Below, in pieces: positions 9,946-17,575 of a stretch of DNA of 46,475 nucleotides. The position numbers were made by a program, and so were the translations under genes. The notes under the pieces are model-generated. The model saw nothing but the letters and a program-made list of their open reading frames with translations. It made no database searches and was not told where the DNA came from. Each line of letters opens with the position of its first letter. Positions within the stretch are counted from its first letter, which is position 1. The stretch comes from Anaerolineales bacterium. Its GTDB lineage: Bacteria > Chloroflexota > Anaerolineae > Anaerolineales > Villigracilaceae. The stretch is taken from NCBI GenBank assembly GCA_030680155.1, contig JAUXWL010000089.1:1-46475 (forward strand), written 5' to 3'.

Positions 9946-11922
9946 ATGGAAGTTGTTTCTTCAAAAAAATTCCTCCAAATCTGGCTTGTGACGCTGGTCA
10001 TTGCCAGCCTGCTTGCAATTCCCCAAACGATCCAGCGTGCAGCGGATTTGGAGATCATTCTCCTGCGTTCCAAATGGTTTGGGCTTGTAGTTTTATTTGG
10101 GCTTACCGCCCTCCTCGGCACAGGGATGTTCCGCTCTGCATGGTTGGGTCGCATTGCCGGGTGGCTGGATGGGCTTGAAGTAAAACTCACCCAGTTTATG
10201 CGGGTTGCCGTGGGCGGATTCCTAATCGTCTTCGGCTTTCTATTTTTGTGGGGCATACGCTTTTATGTGTTTGGAAGTTTTCTGCCCCAACTGATGCCGC
10301 TCTTTTGGGTGTTTCTTTGGGCGGGATTGTTTCAGTCGTTTGGCTTGCGGCTTGCAGGGGGAGGTCGGCTTTCGTGGCAGGTCAGTCTGGCCTTTGTATT
10401 TCTGGCGCAGGGGGTGGCGTATCAGGCGGTTGGAATATTAAGCATTGTCTCCGCAGACCCTTTCTCGATCGGGTACTCAGAGGCAGGGAGACATTATTAT
10501 GCCTCGCTCTTCTTTTCTGAAACAATGTATGGAATTTCACTCCCTTACCCGTTCCTGCATCCGTCACGCTATATGCTTTTATCTCTGCCGTTCCTGTTTG
10601 AGGGCTTGCCGCTTTGGGTTCATCGTTTGTGGCAGGCGCTCTTGTGGATCGGACTGACATCCGCTTCGGCATTGCTGCTCGCGCGGCGGATGAAGTTGCG
10701 TAATGGGGCGTTGTTCCTTGCGGCGGCGTGGGCGTTTTTGTATTTTCTGCAAGGCGCGGTGTACTATCACTTGCAGATATGCGTAATTTTGATCCTGGCG
10801 GGCGTTTCGGTGAAACATCCGTGGCGTTCGCTGGTGTTCATCATCCTTGCTTCACTTTGGGCGGGGGTCAGTCGGGTGAACTGGTTCCCCGTCCCTGCGA
10901 CGCTGGGGATCACGTTGTATCTTCTCGAAACATCCTTGAGCGGCAAGGGTTGGAAGTATTGGATCACTCCGTTCGTGTGGGGTGTGAGCGGATTGCTCAC
11001 GGCGCTGCTTGCCCAGTTTGCTTATATTCAAATCTCAGGCAATGCGGATGTCTCTGCGTTCGGTTCCAGCTTTACCTCGGATTTGATCTGGAGCCGCCTG
11101 CTTCCGAATGAGACGTTTGCACTCGGCATCCTGCCGGGGATTTTGCTGGTCTCCGCGCCGTTGTTTGCCGCGCTATATCAAATGACCCGTGGGAGGATGG
11201 CTGCGCTTCATCCCCTGCGCTGGCTTGCCCTGGTCTCGATGCTGTTGATCCTGTTTGTGGGCGGGGCGGTGGTCAGTACCAAGATCGGCGGCGGCGGCGA
11301 CCTGCACAACATGGATGCGTACCTGGTGGCGCTGTCGGTGTTGGTCACTGCTTTTTGGGCGGGACAGGTGGCGGCGGAGAACGAAGCGCAGTGGATGCGG
11401 GGGAATGTCCAATGGGGTGTGGTGTTCGTGGCGTTGCTCATCCCGCTTGGGTTTGCGCTTCCCCAATTCGGGCGTTCTCATTCGTATGATCCTGTCCTTG
11501 CACAGGCGGGTATTCAAAAACTGGAGCAGGTGGTTTCCGAGACCGTGAATGGTGGTGGTGAAGTTTTGTTTGTGACCGAGCGCCAATTGCTGACGTTTGG
11601 ATACCTCAGCCCTGTTCCGCTTGTTGCAGAATATGAGCAATCGGAATTGATGGAGATGGCCATGTCGCGCAACCGTGTGTACCTTGAGAAATTCTATTCG
11701 GATCTGGCAGCCCAGCGCTTTGCCGTGATCATCGCTGAAGATCAAAAATATTCCCCCCGAAAAAGCGGCGCGTTTGTGGAGGAAGATGCGGCTTGGGTAC
11801 GTTACGTAGGTGTGCCGATCTTGTGCTATTACAAGCCGGCCGAGTCGCTTGCTTCGAATAACCTGAAAATTTTTGTGCCGCGTCCCAACCCGGCAGAGTG
11901 TAAAGACCCGTTTTCTGAATAA
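9946..11922 (+). CDS. Large multi-pass membrane protein, GT-C-like (paralogue of 27370)
   Basis: A 658-residue polytopic protein; the ATG at 9946 is chosen because it lies just past the previous stop and opens with MEVVSSKKFLQIW before the first membrane helix. It shares clear blocks with the protein at 27370-29514: KIGGGGDLHNMD (encoded near 11281), a C-terminal QLLTFGY segment and DLAAQRF. The C-terminal ~150 residues form a soluble domain outside the last helix. A GT-C-type transferase or polymerase acting outside the membrane is the best guess. The GGGGDLHNMD loop has the Asp and His expected of a catalytic or metal site, but its function is not known to me. Confidence 0.6.
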   Translation: MEVVSSKKFLQIWLVTLVIASLLAIPQTIQRAADLEIILLRSKWFGLVVLFGLTALLGTGMFRSAWLGRIAGWLDGLEVKLTQFMRVAVGGFLIVFGFLFLWGIRFYVFGSFLPQLMPLFWVFLWAGLFQSFGLRLAGGGRLSWQVSLAFVFLAQGVAYQAVGILSIVSADPFSIGYSEAGRHYYASLFFSETMYGISLPYPFLHPSRYMLLSLPFLFEGLPLWVHRLWQALLWIGLTSASALLLARRMKLRNGALFLAAAWAFLYFLQGAVYYHLQICVILILAGVSVKHPWRSLVFIILASLWAGVSRVNWFPVPATLGITLYLLETSLSGKGWKYWITPFVWGVSGLLTALLAQFAYIQISGNADVSAFGSSFTSDLIWSRLLPNETFALGILPGILLVSAPLFAALYQMTRGRMAALHPLRWLALVSMLLILFVGGAVVSTKIGGGGDLHNMDAYLVALSVLVTAFWAGQVAAENEAQWMRGNVQWGVVFVALLIPLGFALPQFGRSHSYDPVLAQAGIQKLEQVVSETVNGGGEVLFVTERQLLTFGYLSPVPLVAEYEQSELMEMAMSRNRVYLEKFYSDLAAQRFAVIIAEDQKYSPRKSGAFVEEDAAWVRYVGVPILCYYKPAESLASNNLKIFVPRPNPAECKDPFSE

Positions 11923-11937
11923 GCCCTCCTGGTTCCC

Positions 11938-13071
11938 ATGCGTATTCTCACTGTGATCTATGAATTTCCACCCATCGGCGGCGGCGGCGGACGTGCCGCC
12001 TACGATATTTGCATGGAACTCGCAGCACGCGGGCATGATGTGACTGTCCTGACGGCGCACATGCAGGGTCTTCCGCGTGATGAGGTCAAGGATGGGCTTC
12101 GCCTGGTAAGGATTCCCTCCCTGCGAACGGAAGCCTTCGCTGCAAGTTTCAGCGCCATGTTGGCATACGATCTTGCCGGACTTTGGGCTGGTCTGGGTCT
12201 GATTCGGAAACTACGCCCGGACATTCTCCACACCCATTTTGCAGTCCCTTCCGGCGCGCTGGCATGGATGTTGTCAATACTGACCGGCGTTCCGTACATT
12301 TTGACGGCTCACCTCGGTGATGTCCCCGATGGTGTGCCGGAGAAAACGGGAAGATGGTTCCGCTGGCTGAAGCCGTTCACCAAACCCGTCTGGCGGCGCG
12401 CAAGACGGGTGGTGGCGGTCAGCGAGTTCACCCGTCAATTGGCGTTGAAGCATTATCCCGTGGATATTCAAGTCGTTCCCAATGGCGTTGATTTTGATAA
12501 TCTGGCTCAGAGGAAAATTGAAATAAACACACCGCCTCGCCTTGTCTTTGCGGGACGTTTTGTTCCGCAGAAGAATCCGTTGGCGATCATCCGTGTGCTT
12601 GCCCAACTCAAGGAACTGTCATGGAACTGCTCCATGCTGGGCGATGGTCCCATGTTCGAGCAGGTGAGGCAGGAGATCGAAGCGCACGGCATGTTGGAGC
12701 GATTCAATCTGGCTGGCTGGGTCACCCCGCAGGAAGTCCTGGATGAATTCTCCAGGAGCGATATTCTTTTCATGCCTTCCTTTTCAGAAGGATTGCCGGT
12801 GGTGGGTGTGCAGGCTCTCGCAAAAGGACTTGCCATTGTGGCAAGCCGCATCGGAGGATTTCTGGATCTGGTGGATCATGAATCCAACGGCTGCCTGATC
12901 GAGGTCCAGGATGAGGCGGTGTTTGCGAACACACTGCGCGGGTTGATCTCGAATCCGGAGCGGTTGTTGAAATTCCGCCGCGCCAGCCTGGAGAAGGCGC
13001 GCTCTTTCGATATGAAAAAAGTTGCAGATCGGTACGAATTTATATTTCAGGATGTATTGAATGGCAGATAA
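11938..13071 (+). CDS. Glycosyltransferase family 4
   Basis: GT-B fold retaining glycosyltransferase of 377 residues. The N-terminal domain starts MRILTVIYEFPPIGGGGGRAA, the glycine-rich acceptor-side loop. HTHFAVPSGALAW follows near residue 100. The C-terminal donor domain has VFAGRFVPQKNPLAI, LGDGPMFEQV and, near residue 280, PSFSEGLPVVGVQALAKG, the E-x7-E type signature. It sits in the same run of genes as the epimerase that overlaps its 3' end by 11 bases. Donor and acceptor cannot be told from sequence alone. Confidence 0.9.
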   Translation: MRILTVIYEFPPIGGGGGRAAYDICMELAARGHDVTVLTAHMQGLPRDEVKDGLRLVRIPSLRTEAFAASFSAMLAYDLAGLWAGLGLIRKLRPDILHTHFAVPSGALAWMLSILTGVPYILTAHLGDVPDGVPEKTGRWFRWLKPFTKPVWRRARRVVAVSEFTRQLALKHYPVDIQVVPNGVDFDNLAQRKIEINTPPRLVFAGRFVPQKNPLAIIRVLAQLKELSWNCSMLGDGPMFEQVRQEIEAHGMLERFNLAGWVTPQEVLDEFSRSDILFMPSFSEGLPVVGVQALAKGLAIVASRIGGFLDLVDHESNGCLIEVQDEAVFANTLRGLISNPERLLKFRRASLEKARSFDMKKVADRYEFIFQDVLNGR

Positions 13072-14131
13072 GGTTATTGCTACAATCGTGGGCGCGCGCC
13101 CGCAGTTCATAAAATCCGCGCCGGTTTCGCGCGCGTTGGCGGGACATTTTCGTGAGGTGTTGATCCACACGGGGCAGCATTATGACCATGGCATGTCTGA
13201 CGTGTTTTTTGAAGAGATGAACATACGCAAGCCGGACTTTCATCTTGGCATTGGCGGGGGCTTGCATGGCGAACAGACGGGCCGCATGTTGATCGAGATC
13301 GAGAAGGTGTTCACAGAGGTTAAGCCGAATTGTGTGCTGGTCTATGGAGATACCAACTCCACACTGGCGGGGGCGTTGTCGGCGGCAAAAGCTGGGATTC
13401 CGCTGGCGCATGTGGAGGCAGGCTTGAGGTCCTATAACCGGGCGATGCCTGAGGAGATAAACCGCGTGCTGACCGATCATGTGTCCACCTTTTTGTTTTG
13501 TCCCACGGATGTGTCTGTAGCGAACCTTGAAAAGGAGGGCATTTCCAGCGGTGTCCATCGAGTGGGCGATGTGATGTATGACGCGCTGCTCCATAATATG
13601 GAACTGGCGCGCGGCAGATCGCAGGTTCTATCCCGCCTTGACGTAAAGCGCAGCGAGTACGCATTGGCAACCGTCCATCGCGCCGCCAATACAGATGACC
13701 GCGACCGCATGAGTTCGATTTTGGAGGGGTTGGGGAAGCTGAAGGCCCGCGTGATCTTCCCGGTCCATCCGCGGACGCGCAAGATGATGCAGGAGTGGGG
13801 CTTATCAGTAAATTTCAATGTGCAGTTGATCGAGCCAGTTGGGTATTTCGATATGCTCATTTTGCAAGAAAACTCGAATTGCATTCTGACCGATTCAGGC
13901 GGGGTGCAAAAGGAAGCCTATTTATTTGGTGTGCGCTGTATTACCTTGCGCGAAGAAACAGAATGGGTGGAAACTGTCAGCGCGGGCTGGAACCGCCTGG
14001 TGGGTGCAGATACGCAAAGAATCATTGAGACCCACGCCTCCTGGCATCCGCAGACGGAACGCCTGCCACTGTACGGCGATGGGCATTCTGCTGAAGAGAT
14101 TTGCAGGGTACTTGTCTCTGCGCTTGAATAA
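13061..14131 (+). CDS. UDP-GlcNAc 2-epimerase family, probable WbpI-type
   Basis: Non-hydrolysing UDP-sugar 2-epimerase of 356 residues. Motifs: VGARPQFIK (about 10-18), VYGDTNSTLAG, HVEAGLRSYN (about 115-124), MPEEINRVLTDHVS, ATVHRAAN and LTDSGGVQKEA (about 277-287). The GARPQFIK and LTDH..TFLFCPT variants match WbpI (UDP-2,3-diacetamido-glucuronate 2-epimerase) better than WecB (GTRPEAIK). The wbpB, wbpD and wbpE genes follow within 1 kb, so the likely reaction is UDP-GlcNAc3NAcA to UDP-ManNAc3NAcA. A plain UDP-GlcNAc to UDP-ManNAc epimerase is the alternative. It overlaps the GT4 gene by 11 bases. Confidence 0.85.
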   Translation: MADKVIATIVGARPQFIKSAPVSRALAGHFREVLIHTGQHYDHGMSDVFFEEMNIRKPDFHLGIGGGLHGEQTGRMLIEIEKVFTEVKPNCVLVYGDTNSTLAGALSAAKAGIPLAHVEAGLRSYNRAMPEEINRVLTDHVSTFLFCPTDVSVANLEKEGISSGVHRVGDVMYDALLHNMELARGRSQVLSRLDVKRSEYALATVHRAANTDDRDRMSSILEGLGKLKARVIFPVHPRTRKMMQEWGLSVNFNVQLIEPVGYFDMLILQENSNCILTDSGGVQKEAYLFGVRCITLREETEWVETVSAGWNRLVGADTQRIIETHASWHPQTERLPLYGDGHSAEEICRVLVSALE

Positions 14132-14137
14132 CGAAAC

Positions 14138-14180
14138 TTGACAATGGGGGATTTTTATGCGAGAATTCAAATTCTGAACG
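14138..14180 (+). promoter_or_regulatory. Candidate promoter with third, imperfect operator copy
   Basis: A perfect -35 TTGACA (14138-14143), 17-bp spacer and -10-like GAGAAT (14161-14166). The bases at 14164-14180 read AATTCA, then four other bases, then CTGAA. This matches 11 of the 14 arm positions of the palindrome at 5206 and 39899, in the same register relative to the -10. It would drive the regulator at 14437 through a leader of about 265 bases. It is weaker than the other two sites. Confidence 0.45.
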
Positions 14181-14258
14181 CTCAATTATACCCAGCGCGG
14201 TCGCAAATTACGCTTTTTTAGAAGGCGGAAAGGTATCTTCTCAAAAAACAGGGGGCGG

Positions 14259-14354
14259 AGACCCTAAAGGTTTCCCTCGCTGGCCAAATTATCTTGTCGA
14301 ATAGCGTATTTTGCCAGCAAAGTACCCAATCTGACAGAAAAACCTTTAGGGTCT
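14259..14354 (+). repeat. Nested inverted repeat in the leader before the regulator
   Basis: This lies in the 305-base stretch without a gene (14132-14436). A perfect 15-bp outer stem (14259-14273 AGACCCTAAAGGTTT with 14340-14354) encloses an 11-bp inner stem with one mismatch (14279-14289 GCTGGCCAAAT with 14308-14318). No T tract follows on either strand, so it is not a simple intrinsic terminator. It could be a leader RNA structure, a processing site or a small palindromic insertion element. Confidence 0.7.
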
Positions 14355-14410
14355 GGGAGTTCACCCCAAATTATTGAGATGATACGCGGAAAGCGCAATT
14401 TGTACCCTAC

Positions 14411-14439
14411 GGGCATGATATGACCGTGGGCATTATATG
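14411..14439 (+). promoter_or_regulatory. Direct repeat GGGCATKATATG at the regulator start
   Basis: GGGCATGATATG (14411-14422) and GGGCATTATATG (14428-14439) are 17 bases apart and differ at one base. The second copy contains the ATG start of the regulator. No ribosome-binding site is visible here. The pair could be a binding site for the regulator itself or a translational control site. Confidence 0.45.
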
Positions 14440-14904
14440 GACACAAAAATAAAACCGCACGAATACGCCCTGCTCGATGAGATCGCGCAGGATTCCATGG
14501 TGACCCAAGCCAGCCTTTCCAGGAGGCTGGATATTGCCGTAGGCAGTGTCAACTGGTATATCAAACGGCTGATTGGTCGCGGCTGGGTCAAGGCTTCACA
14601 CCTTGACCGTACCCGCCTCAAGTATGACCTGACCCCGGAAGGCATGCGTATCTTTACCCAACGGGCCGTATCGTATGCGCAGGATTCGCTCAAGGTGTAT
14701 GGAAGTCTTCGCGAGAAAGCCAAGGCTCTGGCCGCAGACTTGAAACAAAAAGGCTTTGAGAGTGTTTACCTGAACGGCGACGATGAGATGATGGACATCC
14801 TGCGCCTGACCTGCATGGAAGCGGGCTTGTCCATCAGCGACCTGCCCAAAGACTGTGTGCTCGAAAGCGACGGTCGTGAATACCGCGTTGTAAAACTAAA
14901 GTGA
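14437..14904 (+). CDS. Winged-helix transcriptional regulator, EPS-associated MarR-like
   Basis: DNA-binding regulator of 155 residues. Residues ~10-75 form a winged helix: LLDEIAQDSMVTQASLSRR, recognition helix AVGSVNWYIKRLI, then a wing ending DLTPEGM. After a helical linker (~80-105) comes a small C-terminal domain, GFESVYLNGDDEMMDILRLT followed by a Cys and ISDLPKDCVL. It looks like a Rossmann-type ligand-binding fragment and may sense a metabolite. The protein at 39934 is a clear paralogue in both halves. The wbpB-like gene begins 16 bases after it, so it probably heads and controls the wbpB-D-E operon. Confidence 0.82.
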   Translation: MDTKIKPHEYALLDEIAQDSMVTQASLSRRLDIAVGSVNWYIKRLIGRGWVKASHLDRTRLKYDLTPEGMRIFTQRAVSYAQDSLKVYGSLREKAKALAADLKQKGFESVYLNGDDEMMDILRLTCMEAGLSISDLPKDCVLESDGREYRVVKLK

Positions 14905-14920
14905 TCTTGAGAGGAATTCG

Positions 14921-15862
14921 ATGTCGAAAAACTTTGCTGTGATCGGTGTTGGCGGATACATTGCGCCCCGTCATTTACGCGCCATTCGCGATACGGGCAA
15001 CCGCCTGGTCGCCGCGGTGGACCCGAAGGACTCAGTGGGTATCCTTGATCAGTATTCCTATGATGTGAAATTCTTTACCGAGATCGAACGATTCGACCGT
15101 CACCTGGAAAAGCTGCGCCGCGGACTGGAAGCGGACCGCGTCCACTTTGTTTCGATCTGTTCGCCAAACTATTTGCATGATTCACACTGCCGCCTTGCCC
15201 TGCGCGCCGGCGCCGATGCGATCTGCGAAAAGCCGCTGGTAATCAACCCCTGGAATTTGGATGCGCTCGAAGAGATCGAAGCGGAGACAAATCGCCGTAT
15301 CCACACTATTTTGCAGCTGCGCGTGCATCCGGCTCTGATCGCACTGCGCGAGTCGCTTCAAAAAGAGGGGGGTATGCATGACGTGGAACTCACCTACATC
15401 ACCAGCCGCGGACCCTGGTATCAGGTTTCATGGAAGGGGCACGAGGATAAATCAGGCGGCGTGGCAACCAACATTGGCATTCATTTCTTCGACCTGTTGA
15501 TGTGGCTGTTTGGTACAGTGGGCGGCGTCAAGGTCTATCACGCGGACGACCAGCGCATGTCCGGGTTCATCGAACTGGAGCGGGCGCGCGTGCGTTGGTA
15601 TCTTTCGGTGGAGAAGGATGACCTGCCCGCTTCCGTCAAAGTTGCGGGTAAGACCACCTACCGTTCCATTACCGTGGATGGCAGGGAAGTTGAGTTTTCA
15701 GAAGGGTTTACAGACCTGCATACTCGTGTTTATGAAGAGACCCTGGCAGGGCGTGGATTTGGCATCAAGGAAGCGCGTCCTTCGGTGGAGTTGACCCATA
15801 AAATCCGTTCATCCCTCACTTCGCCAAGGGATGAACTGGCGCATCCGTTCTTAAAGAAATAA
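14921..15862 (+). CDS. wbpB: UDP-GlcNAcA 3-dehydrogenase (WbpB/WlbA, Gfo/Idh/MocA family)
   Basis: NAD-dependent oxidoreductase of 313 residues that oxidises C3 of UDP-N-acetylglucosaminuronic acid, the second step of UDP-ManNAc3NAcA synthesis. The Rossmann N terminus is [23 protein letters not shown] (about 99-106) carries the family EKP lysine. The WlbA-specific block [21 protein letters not shown] is followed by [16 protein letters not shown] with the catalytic-region His (about residue 187). GAGG lies about 8 bases before the ATG. The order regulator-wbpB-wbpD-wbpE, with the epimerase upstream, mirrors known Pseudomonas and Bordetella clusters. WbpA (UDP-GlcNAc 6-dehydrogenase), needed to supply the substrate, is not in the window. 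Confidence 0.93.
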   Translation: MSKNFAVIGVGGYIAPRHLRAIRDTGNRLVAAVDPKDSVGILDQYSYDVKFFTEIERFDRHLEKLRRGLEADRVHFVSICSPNYLHDSHCRLALRAGADAICEKPLVINPWNLDALEEIEAETNRRIHTILQLRVHPALIALRESLQKEGGMHDVELTYITSRGPWYQVSWKGHEDKSGGVATNIGIHFFDLLMWLFGTVGGVKVYHADDQRMSGFIELERARVRWYLSVEKDDLPASVKVAGKTTYRSITVDGREVEFSEGFTDLHTRVYEETLAGRGFGIKEARPSVELTHKIRSSLTSPRDELAHPFLKK

Positions 15863-15876
15863 ATAATAGGAAGATC

Positions 15877-16458
15877 ATGTCTGATTATTTTGTTCATGAA
15901 TCCAGTTATGTGGATGAAGGCGCGGAGATTGGCGCGGGTACGAAGATATGGCATTTTTGTCATGTCATGCCGCGCACAAAAATCGGTGAGCGTTGTAACA
16001 TCGGTCAGAACGTACTGGTCTCCCCGGATGTGACGATTGGAAACAACGTCAAGATTCAGAATAACGTATCTTTGTATACCGGTGTAATTGTGGAAGATGA
16101 TGTCTTTCTGGGACCTTCGATGGTGTTTACAAATGTGATCAATCCGCGCAGCCATGTCAGCCGCAAGGATGAATACAAGACCACGCTGGTGCGCAAGGGC
16201 GCATCCATTGGCGCGAATGCGACGATCGTGTGCGGCACAACGCTGGGTCGGTATTGTTTTGTCGGTGCGGGCGCAGTGGTTACAAAAGATGTCCCTGATT
16301 ATGCGTTGGTTTACGGAATGCCGGCAAGTATCCGCGGGTGGGTGTGTCAGTGCGGAGAGCAGTTGGTGTTCGAGGGAGAGCGGGCGGTCTGCCCAGAGTG
16401 TGGCGATGCTTACAGAAAACAGGACCAGATTGTTAGTCCGGAGAGAGGCGAAGAATGA
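15877..16458 (+). CDS. wbpD: UDP-3-amino-sugar N-acetyltransferase (WbpD/WlbB)
   Basis: Left-handed beta-helix acetyltransferase of 193 residues that acetylates the 3-amino group of UDP-GlcNAc3NA using acetyl-CoA. Hexapeptide-repeat coils run through most of the protein ([35 protein letters not shown]). [15 protein letters not shown] is the family active-site loop. The C terminus has a rubredoxin-like pair of CxC/CxxC motifs (CQCGEQL and CPECGDAY), as in many WbpD homologues. GGAAG precedes the ATG, and the stop overlaps the next start by 4 bases (ATGA), so translation is coupled to the aminotransferase. Confidence 0.92.
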   Translation: MSDYFVHESSYVDEGAEIGAGTKIWHFCHVMPRTKIGERCNIGQNVLVSPDVTIGNNVKIQNNVSLYTGVIVEDDVFLGPSMVFTNVINPRSHVSRKDEYKTTLVRKGASIGANATIVCGTTLGRYCFVGAGAVVTKDVPDYALVYGMPASIRGWVCQCGEQLVFEGERAVCPECGDAYRKQDQIVSPERGEE

Positions 16459-17552
16459 TTCCGTTGGTTGATCTAACTGCGCAATATCATTCCATTAAGA
16501 AAGAGATCGATGCGGCGGTATTATCCACGTTGGAGTCTGGACATTTTATTCTCGGTCCGACGGTCAGTAAATTTGAGGAGAGCATTGCTTCGTATCTCGG
16601 CGTGAAGCATGCCATTGGTCTGGCCTCTGGCACGGATGCGCTGGTGATCGCGATGCGCGCGTTGAATATTGGCGCGGGCGATGAGGTCATCATCCCGGCG
16701 TATACTTTTTTTGCCACGGCAGGCACAGTGATGTCTGTGGGGGCGAAGCCTGTTTTTGTGGATGTGGATCCGCAGAGTTATCAGATCGATGTGAGCAGGA
16801 TCAAGGCGGTGATCACACCCAGGACGAAAGCGATCATTCCCGTACATTTGTATGGTCACCCGTCGGAGATGGACCCCATCCTTGAGATTGCGCGTGAGCA
16901 TAACTTGAAAGTGATCGAAGATAACGCGCAGGCGTTTGGCGCGGAGTACAAGGGCAAAAAGACGGGCTCGCTCGGCGAGATCGGTTGTTTGAGTTTCTTC
17001 CCCACCAAGAACCTGGGCGCGTTTGGTGATGGCGGCGGGGTGGTGACGGATGACGATGCACTGGCGGAGCGGATGCGTATGTTGCGCACACACGGCTGGA
17101 AGAAAAAATATTACTCGGAAGAGGTTGGTTATAACAGCCGCCTTGATGCAATGCAGGCGGCGATTCTTCAGGCAAAGCTCCCACATATTGATGCGTGGAA
17201 TGATAGGCGTCGCGAGTTGTCGCATCGTTATACTGAGAAGTTGATTTCCAGCGGGTTGGTGACGCCGGTGGAACGGGAGTGGGGCAGGCATGTGTATCAC
17301 CTGTATATCGTGCGTTCTTCAAAACGCGTTGAATTGCAATCCTTTTTGAAGGATAGGGGTATTGCTTCCGAGGTGTATTATCCACTGCCGCCGCATTTGG
17401 CTGTGCCCTGTCGCCATTTCGGGTACAAGGAAGGGGATTTTCCCCACGCTGAGAAAGCCGCCAATGAGACATTTGCGCTTCCGCTCTACCCGGAGTTGAC
17501 CGAGTCCCAGCAGGATGAGGTGGTTGCCGGTGTGATGGAGATGACGGGGTGA
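16455..17552 (+). CDS. wbpE: UDP-3-oxo-sugar aminotransferase (WbpE/WlbC, DegT family)
   Basis: PLP-dependent aminotransferase of 365 residues that installs the 3-amino group on the 3-keto product of the WbpB-type enzyme, with glutamate as donor. Motifs: [14 protein letters not shown] near residue 55, [26 protein letters not shown] (PLP-pyridine Asp region) and [16 protein letters not shown] (about 181-196) with the Schiff-base lysine. Length and motif order match the DegT/DnrJ/EryC1 family. Its start overlaps the acetyltransferase stop. WbpB, D and E are known to act in a linked cycle in Pseudomonas; the operon here is consistent with this. Confidence 0.93.
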   Translation: MIPLVDLTAQYHSIKKEIDAAVLSTLESGHFILGPTVSKFEESIASYLGVKHAIGLASGTDALVIAMRALNIGAGDEVIIPAYTFFATAGTVMSVGAKPVFVDVDPQSYQIDVSRIKAVITPRTKAIIPVHLYGHPSEMDPILEIAREHNLKVIEDNAQAFGAEYKGKKTGSLGEIGCLSFFPTKNLGAFGDGGGVVTDDDALAERMRMLRTHGWKKKYYSEEVGYNSRLDAMQAAILQAKLPHIDAWNDRRRELSHRYTEKLISSGLVTPVEREWGRHVYHLYIVRSSKRVELQSFLKDRGIASEVYYPLPPHLAVPCRHFGYKEGDFPHAEKAANETFALPLYPELTESQQDEVVAGVMEMTG

Positions 17553-17575
17553 TCCCTTGAAAACTGGCAAGTATT

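Noticed and set aside
11173-12060. Long - strand open frame (295 codons)
   Set aside because: It lies opposite the membrane protein and GT4 genes; composition and His/Arg-rich sequence mark it as a shadow.
16521-17300. - strand open frame of 259 codons
   Set aside because: Antisense to the WbpE-like aminotransferase, whose PLP motifs are certain.
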